A stretch of 64,000 nt of DNA from assembly GCA_963575745.1 (NCBI GenBank), contig CAUYUJ010018904.1:114501-178500 (forward strand), written 5' to 3'. A program made the position numbers and the translations under genes. This DNA comes from Prorocentrum cordatum. Taxonomy: Eukaryota; Sar; Dinophyceae; Prorocentrales; Prorocentraceae. Each line of letters starts with the position of its first letter. Within the stretch, counting starts at the first letter, position 1. This document shows, one piece after another, positions 10,228-22,175 of this stretch. Below the pieces are notes generated by a model, which did no database searches, was not told the origin of the DNA, and saw only the letters and a program-made list of their open reading frames with translations.

Positions 10228-11229
10228 CAATGGTTTCTGCTTTTTAGTGCCATCCGCCTTCTCCCCCTCCCCCTCCTCACTCCTCGTAGGGTGTCCCTTC
10301 GAACGTTTCCCGTCGGACGGCTTCTCCTGTGTTTGTGCCCCTCCTTATGGTTTTCCCACAGTTTCCGTCGCCAAGACTTCACTTTGTTTGTTTTGTGCTT
10401 TCCTTCGTGTTTTCGTTTTCAAGCCACCAGCTGCAATAATGATAACAGCTGGAGATGAGGGGGGAGGAGGAGGAGAGTGGAGAAGAGGGGAAGGCAGAGT
10501 GAAACCGCGCATGAAGGCAGAGTGAAGGAGGAGGACGGGGACCCTTGACAATCGACTCCCCCTGCTCAGTTTTTCAAGGGGGCGGGGACACCCCAGGACC
10601 CACGGATATACATATGTGAACCAATACACATGTTATATCGCCAAGGTGGTTACTGCATTTTCGCTAGAACAGCTACTGCAGACGAGGGCAAGGATCTTGT
10701 CAAAAACGTTGACGACGACGGCGGCATTTCGCAGCTTGAGGATCACCGTGCGCCGCGCACTCGCCGCGCGGGGGTGGGGAAGATGTTCCAGGATACGAGT
10801 GGCGGGAATGGGGATCCAAGCGGCGCACGGGACGCCCATCGTTGGGGGCCTCCCGCCTAAGCCAGGCCACTGAGGCGAGGGAGCGGAAAGTGGAAAAGAG
10901 CAGGGACTGGAGCACCGCGAATCAACGGAACTGTTGCGCCCTGACAGTGGCTGAATCGTGTCAGGAGACTGGGAGACTGGTCCTGGACTTCAAGCGCGCG
11001 AGCCCTTGGAACTGTCGTAAGCTTGGAAACGGTTGTGCGCAGCGCGAGGTTGAGAGCCACATGTTGAAAAGGAGCCGCCCTCAATCCTCGAAACTGCTTC
11101 AGACTGTGATGGCGAACCTGCGCGGCGCTGGAGCGAGAATCACATGTTGAAGAAACCGCGCGTCCTCCAGGATGGAAGCTGCTGCCAGCTGTTAAAACGA
11201 ATGCGCACGCGCCAAAACGAAAGCCACAC
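10228..11229. other. No recognisable gene
   Basis: Pyrimidine-rich then mixed sequence. A short inverted repeat CCAGCTG...CAGCTGG lies near 10428-10453, and a GGA-rich stretch at 10455-10500. No protein family was recognised on either strand. Confidence 0.5.
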
Positions 11230-11396
11230 GCAAGAGTGACCCTGGGTAAGAGTGACCTTTGGTGCGCGGCTTTGGGGGGGCCGCGGGGGGACCAAACTCA
11301 GGCGCGCAAGACGCTACTATCGCATCGCAATCGGTGATCGGGGGACCCCATTGTGCCCGCACCAAAGGTGACTCCAGCGAAAGGTCACTCTTACGC
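11230..11396. mobile_element. MITE-like foldback element, about 167 bp, ~38-bp TIRs
   Basis: The left end (GCAAGAGTGACC...TGACCTTTGGTGCG, to 11266) and the reverse complement of the right end (11358-11396) match over about 38 bp with a handful of mismatches. Each arm holds AAGAGTGACC and CCTTTGGTGCG. The centre contains CGCAAGACGCTACTATCGCA, which also occurs in related copies at 22972-23110 and 23275-23395. There is no coding capacity. A non-autonomous DNA transposon is the simplest reading; no clear target duplication was identified. Confidence 0.7.
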
Positions 11397-11589
11397 CTAG
11401 TCGAGAAACGAAAACCACACCTTGAAAAGGAAGCGCCCTCCGCCCGTGAAGCTGCTGCAGATGTCAAAAAACTCGGGATCAGACGTGGCGGGGAGGCCTC
11501 GAGCAACACGCCCGGTCGGCCCTGCGGACACGTCGGGGGGTGCGACAGGGTTGAGCTGTTTAGAGTGAGCAGTGACAGAGGATGAGAGG

Positions 11590-11702
11590 AAGGAAAGGAG
11601 GAGGAGGAGGAGGGGGAGGAGGAGGAGGGGGAGGAGGAGGGGGAGGAGGGGGAGGGGGAGGAGGAGGATGAGGAGGAGGATGAGGAGGAGGAGGAGGAGG
11701 AA
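11590..11702. repeat. (GGA)n microsatellite
   Basis: AGG/GGA run with scattered GGGG and GAT interruptions. Opposite-strand open frames are poly-Ser, poly-Pro or poly-Leu artefacts. Confidence 0.95.
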
Positions 11703-11924
11703 TACGAGGATGCGGGTGGACAACAGCAGGAGGGGCTAGCTCGTCCAACTTCGCGCGTCGCGCCGCGTGACACGGGCCGCGCGCGCTCCTATCTGCGAGC
11801 CCTCGCGCCGCCTCTCCGGAGAGGGGCAGTTCTGTGGCACCGGCCGCGGCGCGCGCAGCGCCATCCTCTTCGCGCCCCCCCGCTGGGGGGCCCGAAGAGG
11901 GGCAGGGAGAGCCCGCGACGATCG

Positions 11925-12140
11925 AATGGAATCGGATCGGCGGAGATCGGCGGCCGAGTCGGGAAAAGTCGACTCGGCGGAGATCGGCAGGCTAGCAGGC
12001 CTCCCACGGAATCCGAAACATCGAATCGAATCGGATCGGGGGAATCGAGATGAGCCTCCTCGGGTGCAACCTGCGGTCGGACGGACATCGGGACATCGAA
12101 TCGACTCGACTCGGGAAATCGAATCGACTCGAATCGGAGC
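11925..12140 (+). repeat. Dispersed repeat family C, copy 1
   Basis: AATCGGATCGGCGGAGATCGGC, CGAGTCGGGAAAA, CGGCGGAGATCGGCAGGCTAG, then AATCGAATCGGATCGG. Same block order as 21525-21725 and 25525-25705. Copies differ by many substitutions. Sequence around 12120-12190 repeats CTCCTCGGGTGCAACCTGCG twice. Confidence 0.8.
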
Positions 12141-12309
12141 AAGGCGCTGCCACTCCTCGGGTGCAACCTGCGGTCGGGAAGCTGCGGGGCGGCAGCCGTC
12201 GCGGACGCAGCCGCGAGCGGGGGGAGGCGGCGGCTGCGCGCCAGCCCCGGGGGGGGGGGACGGCCGGGGGGCGGAGCCGGGCGAGCGGCACTTGCGGCAC
12301 GCGGGGGTC

Positions 12310-12515
12310 GGAGGAGACGGAGGAGGAGGAGGAGGAGGAGGAGGAGGAGGAGGAGGAGGAGGAGGAGGAGGAGGAGGGGGAGGATGGGGAGGATTGAGGA
12401 TTGAGGAGGAGAAGGAGGAGGAGGAGGAGGAGGATTGAGGAGGAGGGGCGAGGATCGGAGGGGGAGGAGAAGGAGGAAAGGGAGGATGAGGAGGAGGAGG
12501 AGGTGAGGGAGGAGG

Positions 12516-12548
<33 letters not shown>
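12310..12548. repeat. (GGA)n then (GTC)n microsatellites
   Basis: About 200 bp of GGA-rich units followed at 12513-12548 by a pure TCG/GTC run. All frames across it are homopolymeric artefacts. Confidence 0.95.
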
Positions 12549-12639
12549 CTCCTGCTTCTCCTCGGAGGGGGGCATGCCTGAGTCGTGAGGATCGGTTGGG
12601 TACAGCGCGGGGCCGCAGAGCGAGGCGGTGCGCGGGTAT

Positions 12640-13130
12640 CGCCCCACCGAGGGGCGGTGTGAGGCAGCGTGGAACTACGGTCGGACCTAGGACAGAAAAA
12701 CATCCTGCAAGAACAGGGCTGGTTCTTGGGCCTGGTCTCCCGCCAGTTCTTGGGATGGTCGCCCGCATTGTATTTCTCGCCGTCTCGTGTGGGACTTATC
12801 CCCTAGGAGTGTAAGCATGAGCAGTTTTACGACGTGCTCAGGTCGAAAATGAACAGTTCTACGACCTGCTCAGGTCGAAGCAGTCTTACGACCTGCTCAG
12901 GTCGAAGCGCCAGCCGAAACAAGCAGAACATCCAAGGGCACCCTCCCCCAAGATGCATAAGAACATCCAGCAAACACGAAAAACACTCGGGTACCCTCCC
13001 CGAACCGACTTCGATCTCACACCTCGAGCCGACCGTATGGAAATCGGCGGCGCGCGGGGTCGGCACCATGGCCTGGGACAGCGCAGATCTGTGGCGGTCG
13101 GCGGCGCGCAACAAACAGTGCTGCATAGTG
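12640..13130 (+). repeat. Dispersed repeat family B, copy 1, with 3 x ~30-bp tandem insert
   Basis: The blocks GTCGGACCTAGGACAGAA, CAAGAACA, GGGCACCCTCCCCCAAGATG and CACCCTCCCCGAACCG also occur in the same order at 23515-23700. Between them, 12829-12907 holds three tandem units of CAGTYTTACGACCTGCTCAG, each with a CGACCTG-CT-CAGGTCG inverted repeat. No protein recognised. Confidence 0.7.
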
Positions 13131-13182
13131 CAGGTAGAAGCCCCGGCCAGAGCAGAGCTGGGAGGGAATTGAATTTGCTGGC

Positions 13183-13414
13183 TCAAAAGGTTGATGCACT
13201 CGACGCGGGCGGAGCTGCCCTGATAACGGCAGACGGGGCCCCGACAAGAAGAGGGCGTGGACGCGCTCTCGTGCTGACGAGATTGACTGTGCGCCGCGGC
13301 GCCTCCTTGCGCAGCGCCTCCATGTCCAGGCTGGGCTGCTCGTAATCGGCATCGTCGAGCGGGTCGCCGTAGTCGTCCCCGAAGGGGTCGCCGAAATCGC
13401 CGAGGCCAGCGCCG
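13183..13414 (-). other. Possible coding exon of an unknown acidic protein
   Basis: The minus strand reads GDFGDPFGDDYGDPLDDADY then QPSLDMEALRKEAPRRT, a non-repetitive composition unlike the surrounding artefacts. Immediately upstream the sequence is a pyrimidine-rich TTCTCCTTGTCAG, a plausible 3' splice site at 13414/13415. No family recognised and no partner exon located. This may be chance. Confidence 0.25.
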
Positions 13415-13429
13415 TAGCCTGACAAGGAG

Positions 13430-13960
13430 AATGCGGGTAATAGTAGTAATAATAATCATAATGCTACAACTAGTAATTAACGCACTAATGATGACATTTA
13501 CTAGTAATGCTGATAACAATAAAGTATAGAAATAATGCTGAACATATTAATCGTAGCAGCAATGAGAACAATAATAACAGTTATTGTTATACAGTGACTG
13601 TTACGATTCGAATCATAATGGTGAGGATGACTATTCGGATGAGTAGGGTCATCCGTCGTCTGCGGTCGGCAACGCTCGGGTCGTTTATGCCCGGTAACGT
13701 TTGTGGGTTGCCACCGCAAGTAAGCACAATCGAATGCCCCCGAGCAGTGCTGGTGCTGAGGGGTCCTCGCTTTGCTAGTAAGGATTTGGCGATTTCCGAA
13801 ACAATGCTTGCACGAAGGGCTTCTTCGATATGCGGACACATCATGGGTTGGGTCCACAAGGTTTCGCCGCAGGGGCGCCCCACGGCGCCCCTATCGCTGG
13901 CTGGGTCCGCTAGGGCTTCGTCTGATGGGCGCCCACTTGGAGTCTGCAGTAGATTGCCCC
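13430..13960. other. AT-richer spacer, no gene recognised
   Basis: Between 13435 and 13640 the sequence is unusually AT-rich (TAATAATAATCATAAT-like). After that it is mixed, with no credible frame. Confidence 0.5.
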
Positions 13961-13965
13961 ACCTC

Positions 13966-14032
13966 CTCCTCCTCCTCCTCCTCCTCCTGCTCCTGCTCCT
14001 GCTCCTCCTCCTCCTCCTCCTTCTCCCCCCCT
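13966..14032. repeat. (CTC)n microsatellite
   Basis: CTC/CTG repeats embedded in spacer. Confidence 0.95.
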
Positions 14033-14039
14033 CGCCCCC

Positions 14040-15009
14040 GCGAAGCGACTGCGAGCGGCCGTCGGCGGCCCCCCCCCCCGACGGCCAGCCCCACGTGGCT
14101 TGCTTGCATCACGCAGTGCGCCACATCGCTTGCATCACATAGCCTGGCCACCTGCATCACACACCGCAGCCTACGAGCGGAGCTACCACCACGCACATGC
14201 GGTCTGTAAAAAAACCTGTAAGATGAACAGCCTGTTGGCGAAAGCTCGCAACATCGAGTATGGGCAAGACCTGCGAGAATGGAATGTGAACCAGGATGGG
14301 CAATGAGGATGCCAAATCGAGGGATGCCTGGTTACCCGTCCGTACACGCGGGTGGGAGCGCCGAGCACTAGTAGGGAATATTCTGCTTGCGCACCACATA
14401 TGCACTCCTCTAGGAAAGAAGGACAAACTGTTCCACCCTCCCTCGCCCTGGATTAACCTTTGCCTCACCGTTCATTGGCCAGATGGAGCCGCACCATCCT
14501 AGCCAGCCAATGCTGGGACACCCCCCGTCGTCCCTGTCAAGTAATACCATGCGCACTCGTTTACCTCAAGTTCTGTTCACGGACACGTTGCGGCGACTCT
14601 AACACAATCCACACGCGAGCGTACATGTCTAGATCATACAAATCATACGAATATTGCAATTCAGCCTGCACACTACCCGGAAAGCAACCCATGCGGCTTA
14701 CTACAAAGGGTATTCCAGAATTTCTGCCCGCGCGCACTAGTTGATGCCATGCGACAACCCTGGATGTTTTATTTTTTTCGCCGGGAACCCACATTCTCAT
14801 CCCACCACGTCGTGCACCCGCGTCGACCGAACATGCGCATCGTGCGCGACTGCGTATGGCACCCGCCACCGTGCATGCACGGATTGGGCGTGTTGGTCAG
14901 CTCGTCCGCTGTTTGATCATGACTTTCATATCTTCTGGGCCCGACGCCCCGCCCACTCGTATGACACAGCCGTAGAACATCGCCCCCCCGTGACATGGGT
15001 CTCTGGCGG
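14040..15009. other. No recognisable gene
   Basis: A small TGCATCAC tandem lies at 14100-14162. Otherwise the sequence is unique-looking with only short frames on both strands. Confidence 0.5.
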
Positions 15010-15480
15010 CGCTTCTGCCTCCTGGCGGCAATGCTGACCTCCAAGGTGGCCCCAATACAACCACAATGGCACCAGGACTGCCCAAGATGCTCCCAAAAAC
15101 GGCCCCAGGAAACTCCACAAAGCACGCCCCCGGGAAAATACGACGAGGCACGACCACTGATGTTCCTCAGGTGTTCGAGCGGTTTTGGGGGTTCACGCCT
15201 TGTTGGGTTTGCGACCGCTCAAAGTGGCTCAACCGGCCCCCGATATAGCTCTGCGACAACACGGCCCCAAAGAGGGCCTCATATCGGCACGCGAAGCCTC
15301 CACGAGTCCCCGAGCATGTCCCCAAGAGGTCCCAACGCGGCCCCCAAAAAGGTCCCAACACGCCCTCAATAGGCACCCAAACACTCCAAGAGGCTTCGGG
15401 CAACGCCAAGAGCCCCCTCCCCCCCAAAACGTCCCAAGAGGCGCCCTACAAGTCTCGACGGCGCCCCCTTGAGCCCCCAA
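15010..15480. repeat. Repeat family D (CCCCAAGAGGC words)
   Basis: Degenerate array of CCCAAGAGGC/CCCCAAAANGC words spaced 10-20 bp. The same vocabulary recurs at 20330-20545, 28196-28500, 30545-30760, 31195-31270, 31800-31900, 48304-48690, 53170-53290 and 57600-57840, on either strand. No credible protein. Confidence 0.75.
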
Positions 15481-16049
15481 TCCTGGATGGTCTGGTGGGA
15501 ATGCTTTTTGGTCTGCGGGCTCGCGAACCAGGTCGAGAGCCGTCCGAACACTAGTGGGGCCGCGACTAGGCAGCAAGAAAACAAAGGCAAGCGAAGCGAG
15601 CGCGCGGGCAGCCACGCAGAAGAAGAGCCAGAAACGAAACTCCCAACCCAGTGGCGTGGAGATCCTGGTGGAATACTTTTTGGTCGCGGCCGCGAGCGAA
15701 GAGCGCAGGCGGCGAACAGGCTGTCCGGGCCGACGGGCAAACCTAATCAGCTGCTGGGCGCAGCGCGAGCCGGCCGGGCTATCTCTCACAGGCAGCAGCT
15801 GCGGCAACGGCGGCGGGGGGCTGGCTGGCTCAAGTGCGACGTCCAGGAAGCTCGAGCATCGTGCAGCCCTGTGGCAAAATGCAATGGAATTCTGTGTTGC
15901 GCGCCGCGGCGCCAGTCCACCACGGCGAAGGTGCATTCAGTCCACCACGGTGAGCCTGGTGGAATACGCCAAGCATGAAGAGCTCGCAACCCTTCCTGCG
16001 ACGCTGTTGCACAGCTGCGTTGGTGGTGGGGCTTGCCGCATGTAGCTGG
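15481..16049. other. No recognisable gene
   Basis: GC-rich spacer containing CAGTCCACCACGG direct repeats at about 15911-15950. Frames on both strands are short or of biased composition. Confidence 0.5.
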
Positions 16050-17560
16050 GTAAAAACATGCGGGCCACATGCGCGCGCCGCCACGCGCACGTGTCGAATT
16101 CCGTCAAACACACATGGGCCCTCGAAACATTTCAAAGCATAGCTCTTCACATGCCCACCACGCATACGTGAACGCACACACATATACATCTGCATATACG
16201 GAAAATCCATCAATTCACACACATATATGCGTGCATCTATACCTACACCAATCCACACATCCATGCCTTGTATTGCATTACTTGCGCTGCAGCGCATTAC
16301 GTCGCATTGTAGTATATTGCGTTCCATCCCAGAACATTACATTACATTGAGCCATACGCAAAAATATACATACACACATCCATACAATCATACGACCACA
16401 CAAGTTTACCTACATACAAGCGTACGTACATATCTACACAAACATACATCATACGTGCACATAACACGCTCATACATACATGCATACATCCATGGATTCA
16501 TACATACATATGCATATATACATGCATTCATATACACATTGTTCATTTGTGTATGGGTGTTTGTGAACAACGCAATAACTTTGCAGCGGCAGCCTGTCAT
16601 AATTCTTGCGTGATTGAGCAATCATAATCAACCCCATCAACGCCATCGCACCACGGCCTTTATTTTCACCGTCAATCGCCGCCATGGCCGCCATCTTCAT
16701 CACACGAACCGTCATCACCGACACGTGGACATCATCATCGCCATCTTTGTCACCAACATCGGCGCCGTCATTGGCCTTGCCGTCGTCGCCACCGTCGCTG
16801 CCACCATCGCTGTTCTCATCATCGTCGTTGTCGCCATTGCCGACGTCATCATGACGTCGCGCCCTCCCATGCCATCGAGCCGCACTGCCTGCGCACCAGC
16901 GCGGCTCTTGAGACGCGCTGGGAAGTTCTCGTCAATAAGGACCATTGCGGCTGCATTCGCAATGCCAAACAAGCTGGTCGATCTGTGCGCGAGCATGCGC
17001 GTGTCGGCGCGGCCGTAGAGATGCGCTAACAACTTCCAACCAGGTAACAACAATCGTGACCGCATGGGGTTGCCAAACCAGGTGTGGATGGGAGAGTGGG
17101 AGGTTTGCGCGAACATTGGAATTGTCAGCCCATGAAGTATAACATATTTTTACCTGTTCGAAGAAAAAATCCACCACTCCCCCCCCCGCCCCCAGTCGTA
17201 TCACGCCGGCCTCGCGACGTGCAGCTCACATATGATTCTGCCCATCGTTCGTTTTACGTATGAACATACTTCATCCCTGCCAAACCCGTATCGCCCCCCC
17301 CCCATTCTTTATGAATAACACACAAATCATCCATACCCCCGGGACCCTCGCAAACTAATATGACAACGTCCACACGCTCGCGTCGTCACGCGCGCATGCC
17401 GAGATCTTGCGGCATCTTGTGGTTTCATGAGGATTTATTTCGATGTATAGTGTCCCAAAAGCACATAAAAATTGGTGAACAGCATGTGTTTGAAAACAAA
17501 GCGTGTGGTCGCACGATTTTTTTGGGCAGCGATGCGTTCTCCCCTGATTATTCCAATTCG
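16050..17560 (+). repeat. Dispersed repeat family A, copy 3
   Basis: Begins with a CATGCGGGCCACATGCGCG edge. Internal CATA microsatellite (16150-16540) precedes the trinucleotide core (GGCGCCGTCATTGGCCTTGC, 16640-17070), a CACATATGATTCTGCCCATC block, and CGCGTCGTCACGCGCGCATGCC near 17380. This is the reverse complement of the order at 6600-7500. Confidence 0.7.
16150..16545. repeat. Degenerate (CATA)n/(CACACATA)n microsatellite
   Basis: CATACATACATGCATACATC-type tetranucleotide words, presumably expanded within the family-A copy. Confidence 0.85.
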
Positions 17561-17634
17561 ACCAACACGGGCATCTCGCGCGCACGTGCCGAAATCGTTC
17601 GAACGCCATTGCGCGCGTGCTGGAAAGCCGAATC

Positions 17635-18190
17635 CTTGTCAAATGACACCATGCGGGCTACTCGCGGCCGTCGGCCGTGCACGCGTGTCGAAATCCTTCG
17701 GTAACCTTCGCCACCGACAAGCGAATACTATCACAATCATCGGTGTCATCAGCACCGGCGCCGTTATTGGCTTCGCCATCGCCTTCGTCACTGTACTCAC
17801 CAACGTCGCTACAATCATCATCGTGTCTACAGTTGTCGGCGTCGCCATTAAGTGACATCGTGCCCACCCGAATCACCGACTCGCATTGAAATGCCTGCGC
17901 GTCAGCGCGGTGTGCGAAACGAGCTGTCGTCGCCACCGCAACCGCGTCGGTCGCGCCAGACTACCTGGCCGCTCTGCGCGCGAGCGAGCGGGCGCTAGCG
18001 CGGCCGCGGCGGTGCGCCAGCCAGCCAGTGCCAAGCAACCATCGCAATCGCCGCTGCAGGGGTTCTGCAAGCCAAGTTGCGGGCAACTGGATGGGATGAT
18101 TGCGCACGGCAATGGAATTGGCAATTTCAATCTTGGACGGGTGAACTGCACACCGTGGCTTGCACCACAAATCCTACGCCCCCGCGAGTG
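17635..18190 (+). repeat. Dispersed repeat family A, copy 4
   Basis: CACCATGCGGGCTACTCGCG edge, GGCGCCGTTATTGGCTTCGC core, then the GCGCGAGCGAGCGGGCGCTAG block. In the minus sense the core keeps an acidic frame (DNCRHDDDCSDVG...) also recognisable in copies 1 and 5. Confidence 0.7.
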
Positions 18191-18399
18191 CAATAACGCA
18201 CTGTTTGGGGTCCTCGCTGGTCACGTTGCAACTTTTTCCGAGAACAATATGCCAATGTTACGGAATGCGTGCCAGTTTCTTCGGAGTATACTTGAGGTGA
18301 TCCAGCTGCGCTGGGAAAAGCACTGAACGGCGATGGCTACTTTGCTCATGGAGATTCGGCACCAACACATGCGTTCCAGCAACAAAGTGCCAAGGTTCT

Positions 18400-18890
18400 T
18401 GGATTTCCGCGCGTGCGCACCTCCCCACCATCACCCGCAGCAGCACCGCCGCATCACATTATCGTCATCGGCTGTCGCCGTTGTTGCCGCCATCCTGACC
18501 CAAACACCTTCGCCATCGACACATGGTCATCATCATCGTCATCGGCGTGACCGACATCGGTGCCGTCATTGGCTTTGCCGTCGTCATCGTCATCATCGTC
18601 ACCACCACTGTTTTCATCATCATCGCTGCCGCTGTTGCCGACGTCATCGCGATACCACGCCCGCCCGAGCCACCGACCCGCACTGAAGTGCCCGCGTGTC
18701 AGCGCGGCCAGTGACACGCGCTGGAACGTTGCCAGTAATAAACGCCATCACGGCCGCATCGGTTGTGCCAAACCAATTAACCGTTCTGCGCGAGCGCGCG
18801 CTAGCGCGGCCGTGGCGATGCGCCAGCGATGCCCAAGCAGTTAACGCAATCGCCACCCCATGGGTTTTGCAAAACAATTGCGGGTGGGAG
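18400..18890 (+). repeat. Dispersed repeat family A, copy 5
   Basis: GGTGCCGTCATTGGCTTTGC core, the CCCGCCCGAGCCACCGACCC block, and GAGCGCGCGCTAGCGCGGCC. It ends near CGCCACCCCATGGGTTTTGC. Conservation with copy 4 is visible over about 400 bp. Confidence 0.7.
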
Positions 18891-19122
18891 GCTAAGATGA
18901 TTGCGCGGGCAGTGGAGTTGACAACTCAGGAGTTGACAACACACATCTCCACAACATACGTTGCACATCATAATCTGCACGGCATATCGCACCACAGTTG
19001 AGACACGCAACTTGCACCATGTAATTTTTCAGAGAGGGAGATATAAATCCCCCTTCCGAGCCCGGACTCCGGGTCACCCCCTGGGACACGTCAAGTTACA
19101 CATGCTTCTGCCGCATCGTTTA
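18891..19122. other. No recognisable gene
   Basis: Short unique spacer between family-A copy 5 and the composite element. Confidence 0.5.
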
Positions 19123-20069
19123 TTACCTAACAGCTCTTGCTGATAGGATTCTAATGGTCTCAAAAGAGAGCATCATGACTCCTCAGAGGGGGTCTGGGCG
19201 GGACCCGGGAGGCTGCCGCCGAAGCCGAAATCGCTTTGGACATCCTCGCAAAATCGCTCTTGGTGCTCCCAGAACTCCATTCCCGGGCCACATTTTGGAT
19301 GCCCGGAGCGAACTGTAGGCCCGTTCGTGCTCTTCGACGTCCCAAAACTCCATTCCCGGGCCACATTTTGGATGCCCGGAGCCAACTGTAAGCCACTTCG
19401 TGCTCTTCGATTTCCCAGAACTCCATTCCCGGGCCACATTTTGGATGCCCGGAGCCAACTGTAGGCCACTTCGTGCTCTTCAATTCCCAAAACTCCATTC
19501 CTGGGCATGATTTTGAACGCCCGGAGCCAACTGTAGGCCACTTCGTGTTCTTCTAGTTCCCAGAACTCCATTCCTGGGCCACATTTTGAATGCTGAGGCA
19601 GGCTGATGCTGCGGCCGAGGCAGGCTGAGGCTGAGGCAGGCTGAGGCTGAGGCCGAGGCTGAAGGCAGACTGAGGCTGAGGCTGAAGCAGACTGAGGCTG
19701 AGGCTGAGGCAGGCTGAGGCTGAGGCTGAGGCAGGCTGATGCTGAGGCAGGCTGAGGCTGAGGCTGAGGCTGAGGCTGATGCAGGCTGAGGCTGAGGCAG
19801 GCTGAGGCTGAGGCCGAGACTGAAGGCAGACTGAGGCGGAGGCTGAAGCAGGCTGAGGCTGAGGCTGAGGCAGGCTGAGGCTGAGGCAGGCTGAGGCTGA
19901 GGCTGAGGCAGGCTGAGGCTGAGGCTGTGACTGCGACTGTCGTTGCCGCTGCGACTGTCATCGCGAATGCGACTACGACTGCGAGAACAGCAGAATTCTA
20001 CAACTGGATTTTCATCTGAATCTTGAGGGGAATGCTTTCAGATATGCTTCTACACATCGCTGTTAGATT
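19123..20069 (-). mobile_element. Composite satellite-bearing element, copy 1 (about 0.95 kb)
   Basis: Read on the minus strand this matches 25797-27439. The order is a unique left segment (CTAACAGCGATGTGTAGAAG...CCAGTTGTAGAATTC), a GCCTCA/CTCAGC satellite (19590-19930 on plus), about four 78-80 bp units (AACTCCATTCCYGGGCCACA, 19265-19590), and a unique right segment with GCTCTCTTTTGAGACC ending in CTGTTAGGTAA. Both ends carry CTAACAGC in inverted orientation, a possible short TIR. No coding capacity is credible: the long minus frame is satellite translation. Confidence 0.7.
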
Positions 20070-20329
20070 GCTTTGCCGGGATATTTTTTCTATCTGAGCC
20101 CGTACCATCCCAGCTAGGCCGGTTATCGCCCCGTCTCATCGTTGTCAAATCATAGAACGCGAACCTTTCGTTGCTCGCAACAAATGACACCATAGAAAAC
20201 CCAAACCAGCGGATGGCTTGAAAATTTGCCATGTACCATGCCTGGCCGAAGTTTCGCCGTAGAGTCCTGAATGCTGAGTCCTCATAAGTTTTAGAAGGGT
20301 TGTGGCATTTCTCGCCTTTTCGGGCATCC

Positions 20330-20545
20330 GTCGGTTCGAAACGGCCCTGGAGGCCTCCAAGATAGACGACCTCGGAAAGCCCGTCGACGGCCCAACACGG
20401 CCTCAGTGAGGCCCCGCGAGTGTCCGAAGAGACCGAGCCGATGGCGAGGAGGGCCCACGACGGCCCACTTGGGTCTCAAGACTGCTCCACGGGAGGGAGC
20501 CCAGGACAACCCTGGGACGGCCCGAATGAGCTCCCAGAAGTGAGG
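20330..20545. repeat. Repeat family D copy
   Basis: CGGCCCAACACGGCCTCAGTG- and GGGAGCCCAGGACAACCC-type words. Same vocabulary as 15010-15480. Confidence 0.6.
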
Positions 20546-20584
20546 TTGAGAGGTGCCAGATGTGACGGCCTTTTTCTTGATTCC

Positions 20585-20689
20585 TCTTGCCAGTGATCAT
20601 TATCATCAGCATCACCATTCATCAACATCATCATGATCATTATCATGAACCCCAATACAAACTTCAACATGCTCATTCTCAGCATCCTG

Positions 20690-20747
<58 letters not shown>

Positions 20748-20815
20748 CAATCATCATCACCATTACTACCATCAACATCGTCATCATCATCATAATCGTC
20801 ATCATCGTCGGCATT
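20585..20815. repeat. (CAT)n microsatellite
   Basis: Degenerate then nearly pure CAT repeat, centred on 20688-20750. Confidence 0.95.
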
Positions 20816-20914
20816 GGGTCTTCGATGTCATCGTCGACACCTTTCGACCTGCTGGCACCTAGATGGCTCTGCTGGCGCGGCGGTGATATTTGCCACAAGA
20901 CATCTGGATATTCG

Positions 20915-21165
20915 CACTATAGATCGATAGCAAGATCGATAGTGAGGTCTATTGAAAGGTCGATCGTGAGAAAGATAATGAGACCGATAATGCGATCGAT
21001 TGAGTGAGATCCATAATGAGATCGAGACTGCTACCGTTAGTGAGATCGATAGTAAGAGCGACAATGAGATCGATAGTAAGAACGATTGGGTGAGATGATG
21101 AGATCGATAATGAATTCGGTCATGGGATCGATTAATATATCGATGAAAAGATCGACCGCGAACCT
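20915..21165. repeat. Tandem array, 12-bp-like unit (GATCGATARTGA)
   Basis: GATCGATAGTGAGATCGATA-like words, about 20 imperfect units. A related array is at 29995-30190. The GATC density stands out. Confidence 0.85.
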
Positions 21166-21524
21166 GGGAACCCAAGAACCCCGCCACCCACCGAAATAGG
21201 CCCGGAACCAACAACCGGGAATCGGGGAATCTGGAACCTGGCCGCCCAGCGAAGTATGCCGGGAACTTTTGCCAAATCTTTCAACCTCCGCTAGGACCCC
21301 TTCAGTGCAAACGCTGATTGGGGAATATTTTGCAAGCACCCCTTGCACAAAATGGCACAATGCGCACACGCGCGCGTGCGCGCACCTGTCAACATCATAC
21401 TACACGCATTAGTTTTGCAAGTGCTCAGGACATGCACATAACAACCCTGAGGTGCTTTGGTCGCATCATTCTTGCATATTTTTTGTGCCCGCGCGAACTT
21501 GCTGAACTCGTTGGAACAATAATG

Positions 21525-21725
21525 GAATCGATAAGTCGGATCTGCAATCGAAAAGACTCGGATCGGCGGAAATCGGCAGCCGAGTCGGGAAAAAATGAAT
21601 CGGCGGAAGTCGGCAGGCTAGTAGGCCTCCATGGAGGAATCGGCATCCGAATCGGAATCCCAAGTCGAATCGAATCGGAATCGGAAGCCATCAAAATCGA
21701 ATCGAATCAAGTCGGACGAATCGAA
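21525..21725 (+). repeat. Dispersed repeat family C, copy 2
   Basis: GGATCGGCGGAAATCGGCAG, CCGAGTCGGGAAAAAATGAA, CGGAAGTCGGCAGGCTAGTA, then GTCGAATCGAATCGGAATCG. Confidence 0.8.
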
Positions 21726-21834
21726 ACGAACCCTGGGATTTCAGTAACCTCGTCCGAATTCGACAAACTCATCTCACCACGCTGTGACCCCGCGTTGATC
21801 CAGCGTGCGCCCACCGCGCCAATCCGCCTCACGT

Positions 21835-22102
21835 AGTACCATGCGGGTCCCACGTGCGCGCCGCCACGCGCGCGTGTGGAAACCCCTTTTCAAACCATTG
21901 TTTTCGAAGCATTTCAAAATAGAGTTCGCCAAACTATGAAAGCCACATGGTTTTCAACAAAACCCGCTATTTTTTTACATGTCCGCGCGCGCACTTCTTT
22001 TCCATGACCCTCATCAGGGCCACCGCATCCCCGCCGCCATCGTCATCGTCAATCACCGCCATTGCCGCTGTCAGTCGATCACCTTCATCACCGACATATG
22101 GA

Positions 22103-22139
<37 letters not shown>

Positions 22140-22175
22140 CATAATCATCATCATCTTCATTCATCATCATCATCA
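21835..22175 (+). repeat. Dispersed repeat family A, copy 6 (cut by assembly gap)
   Basis: ACCATGCGGGTCCCACGTGC edge, CACATGGTTTTCAACAAAAC, CCGCGCGCGCACTTC, then an ATC/CAT run from about 22097 into the N gap. Confidence 0.65.
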
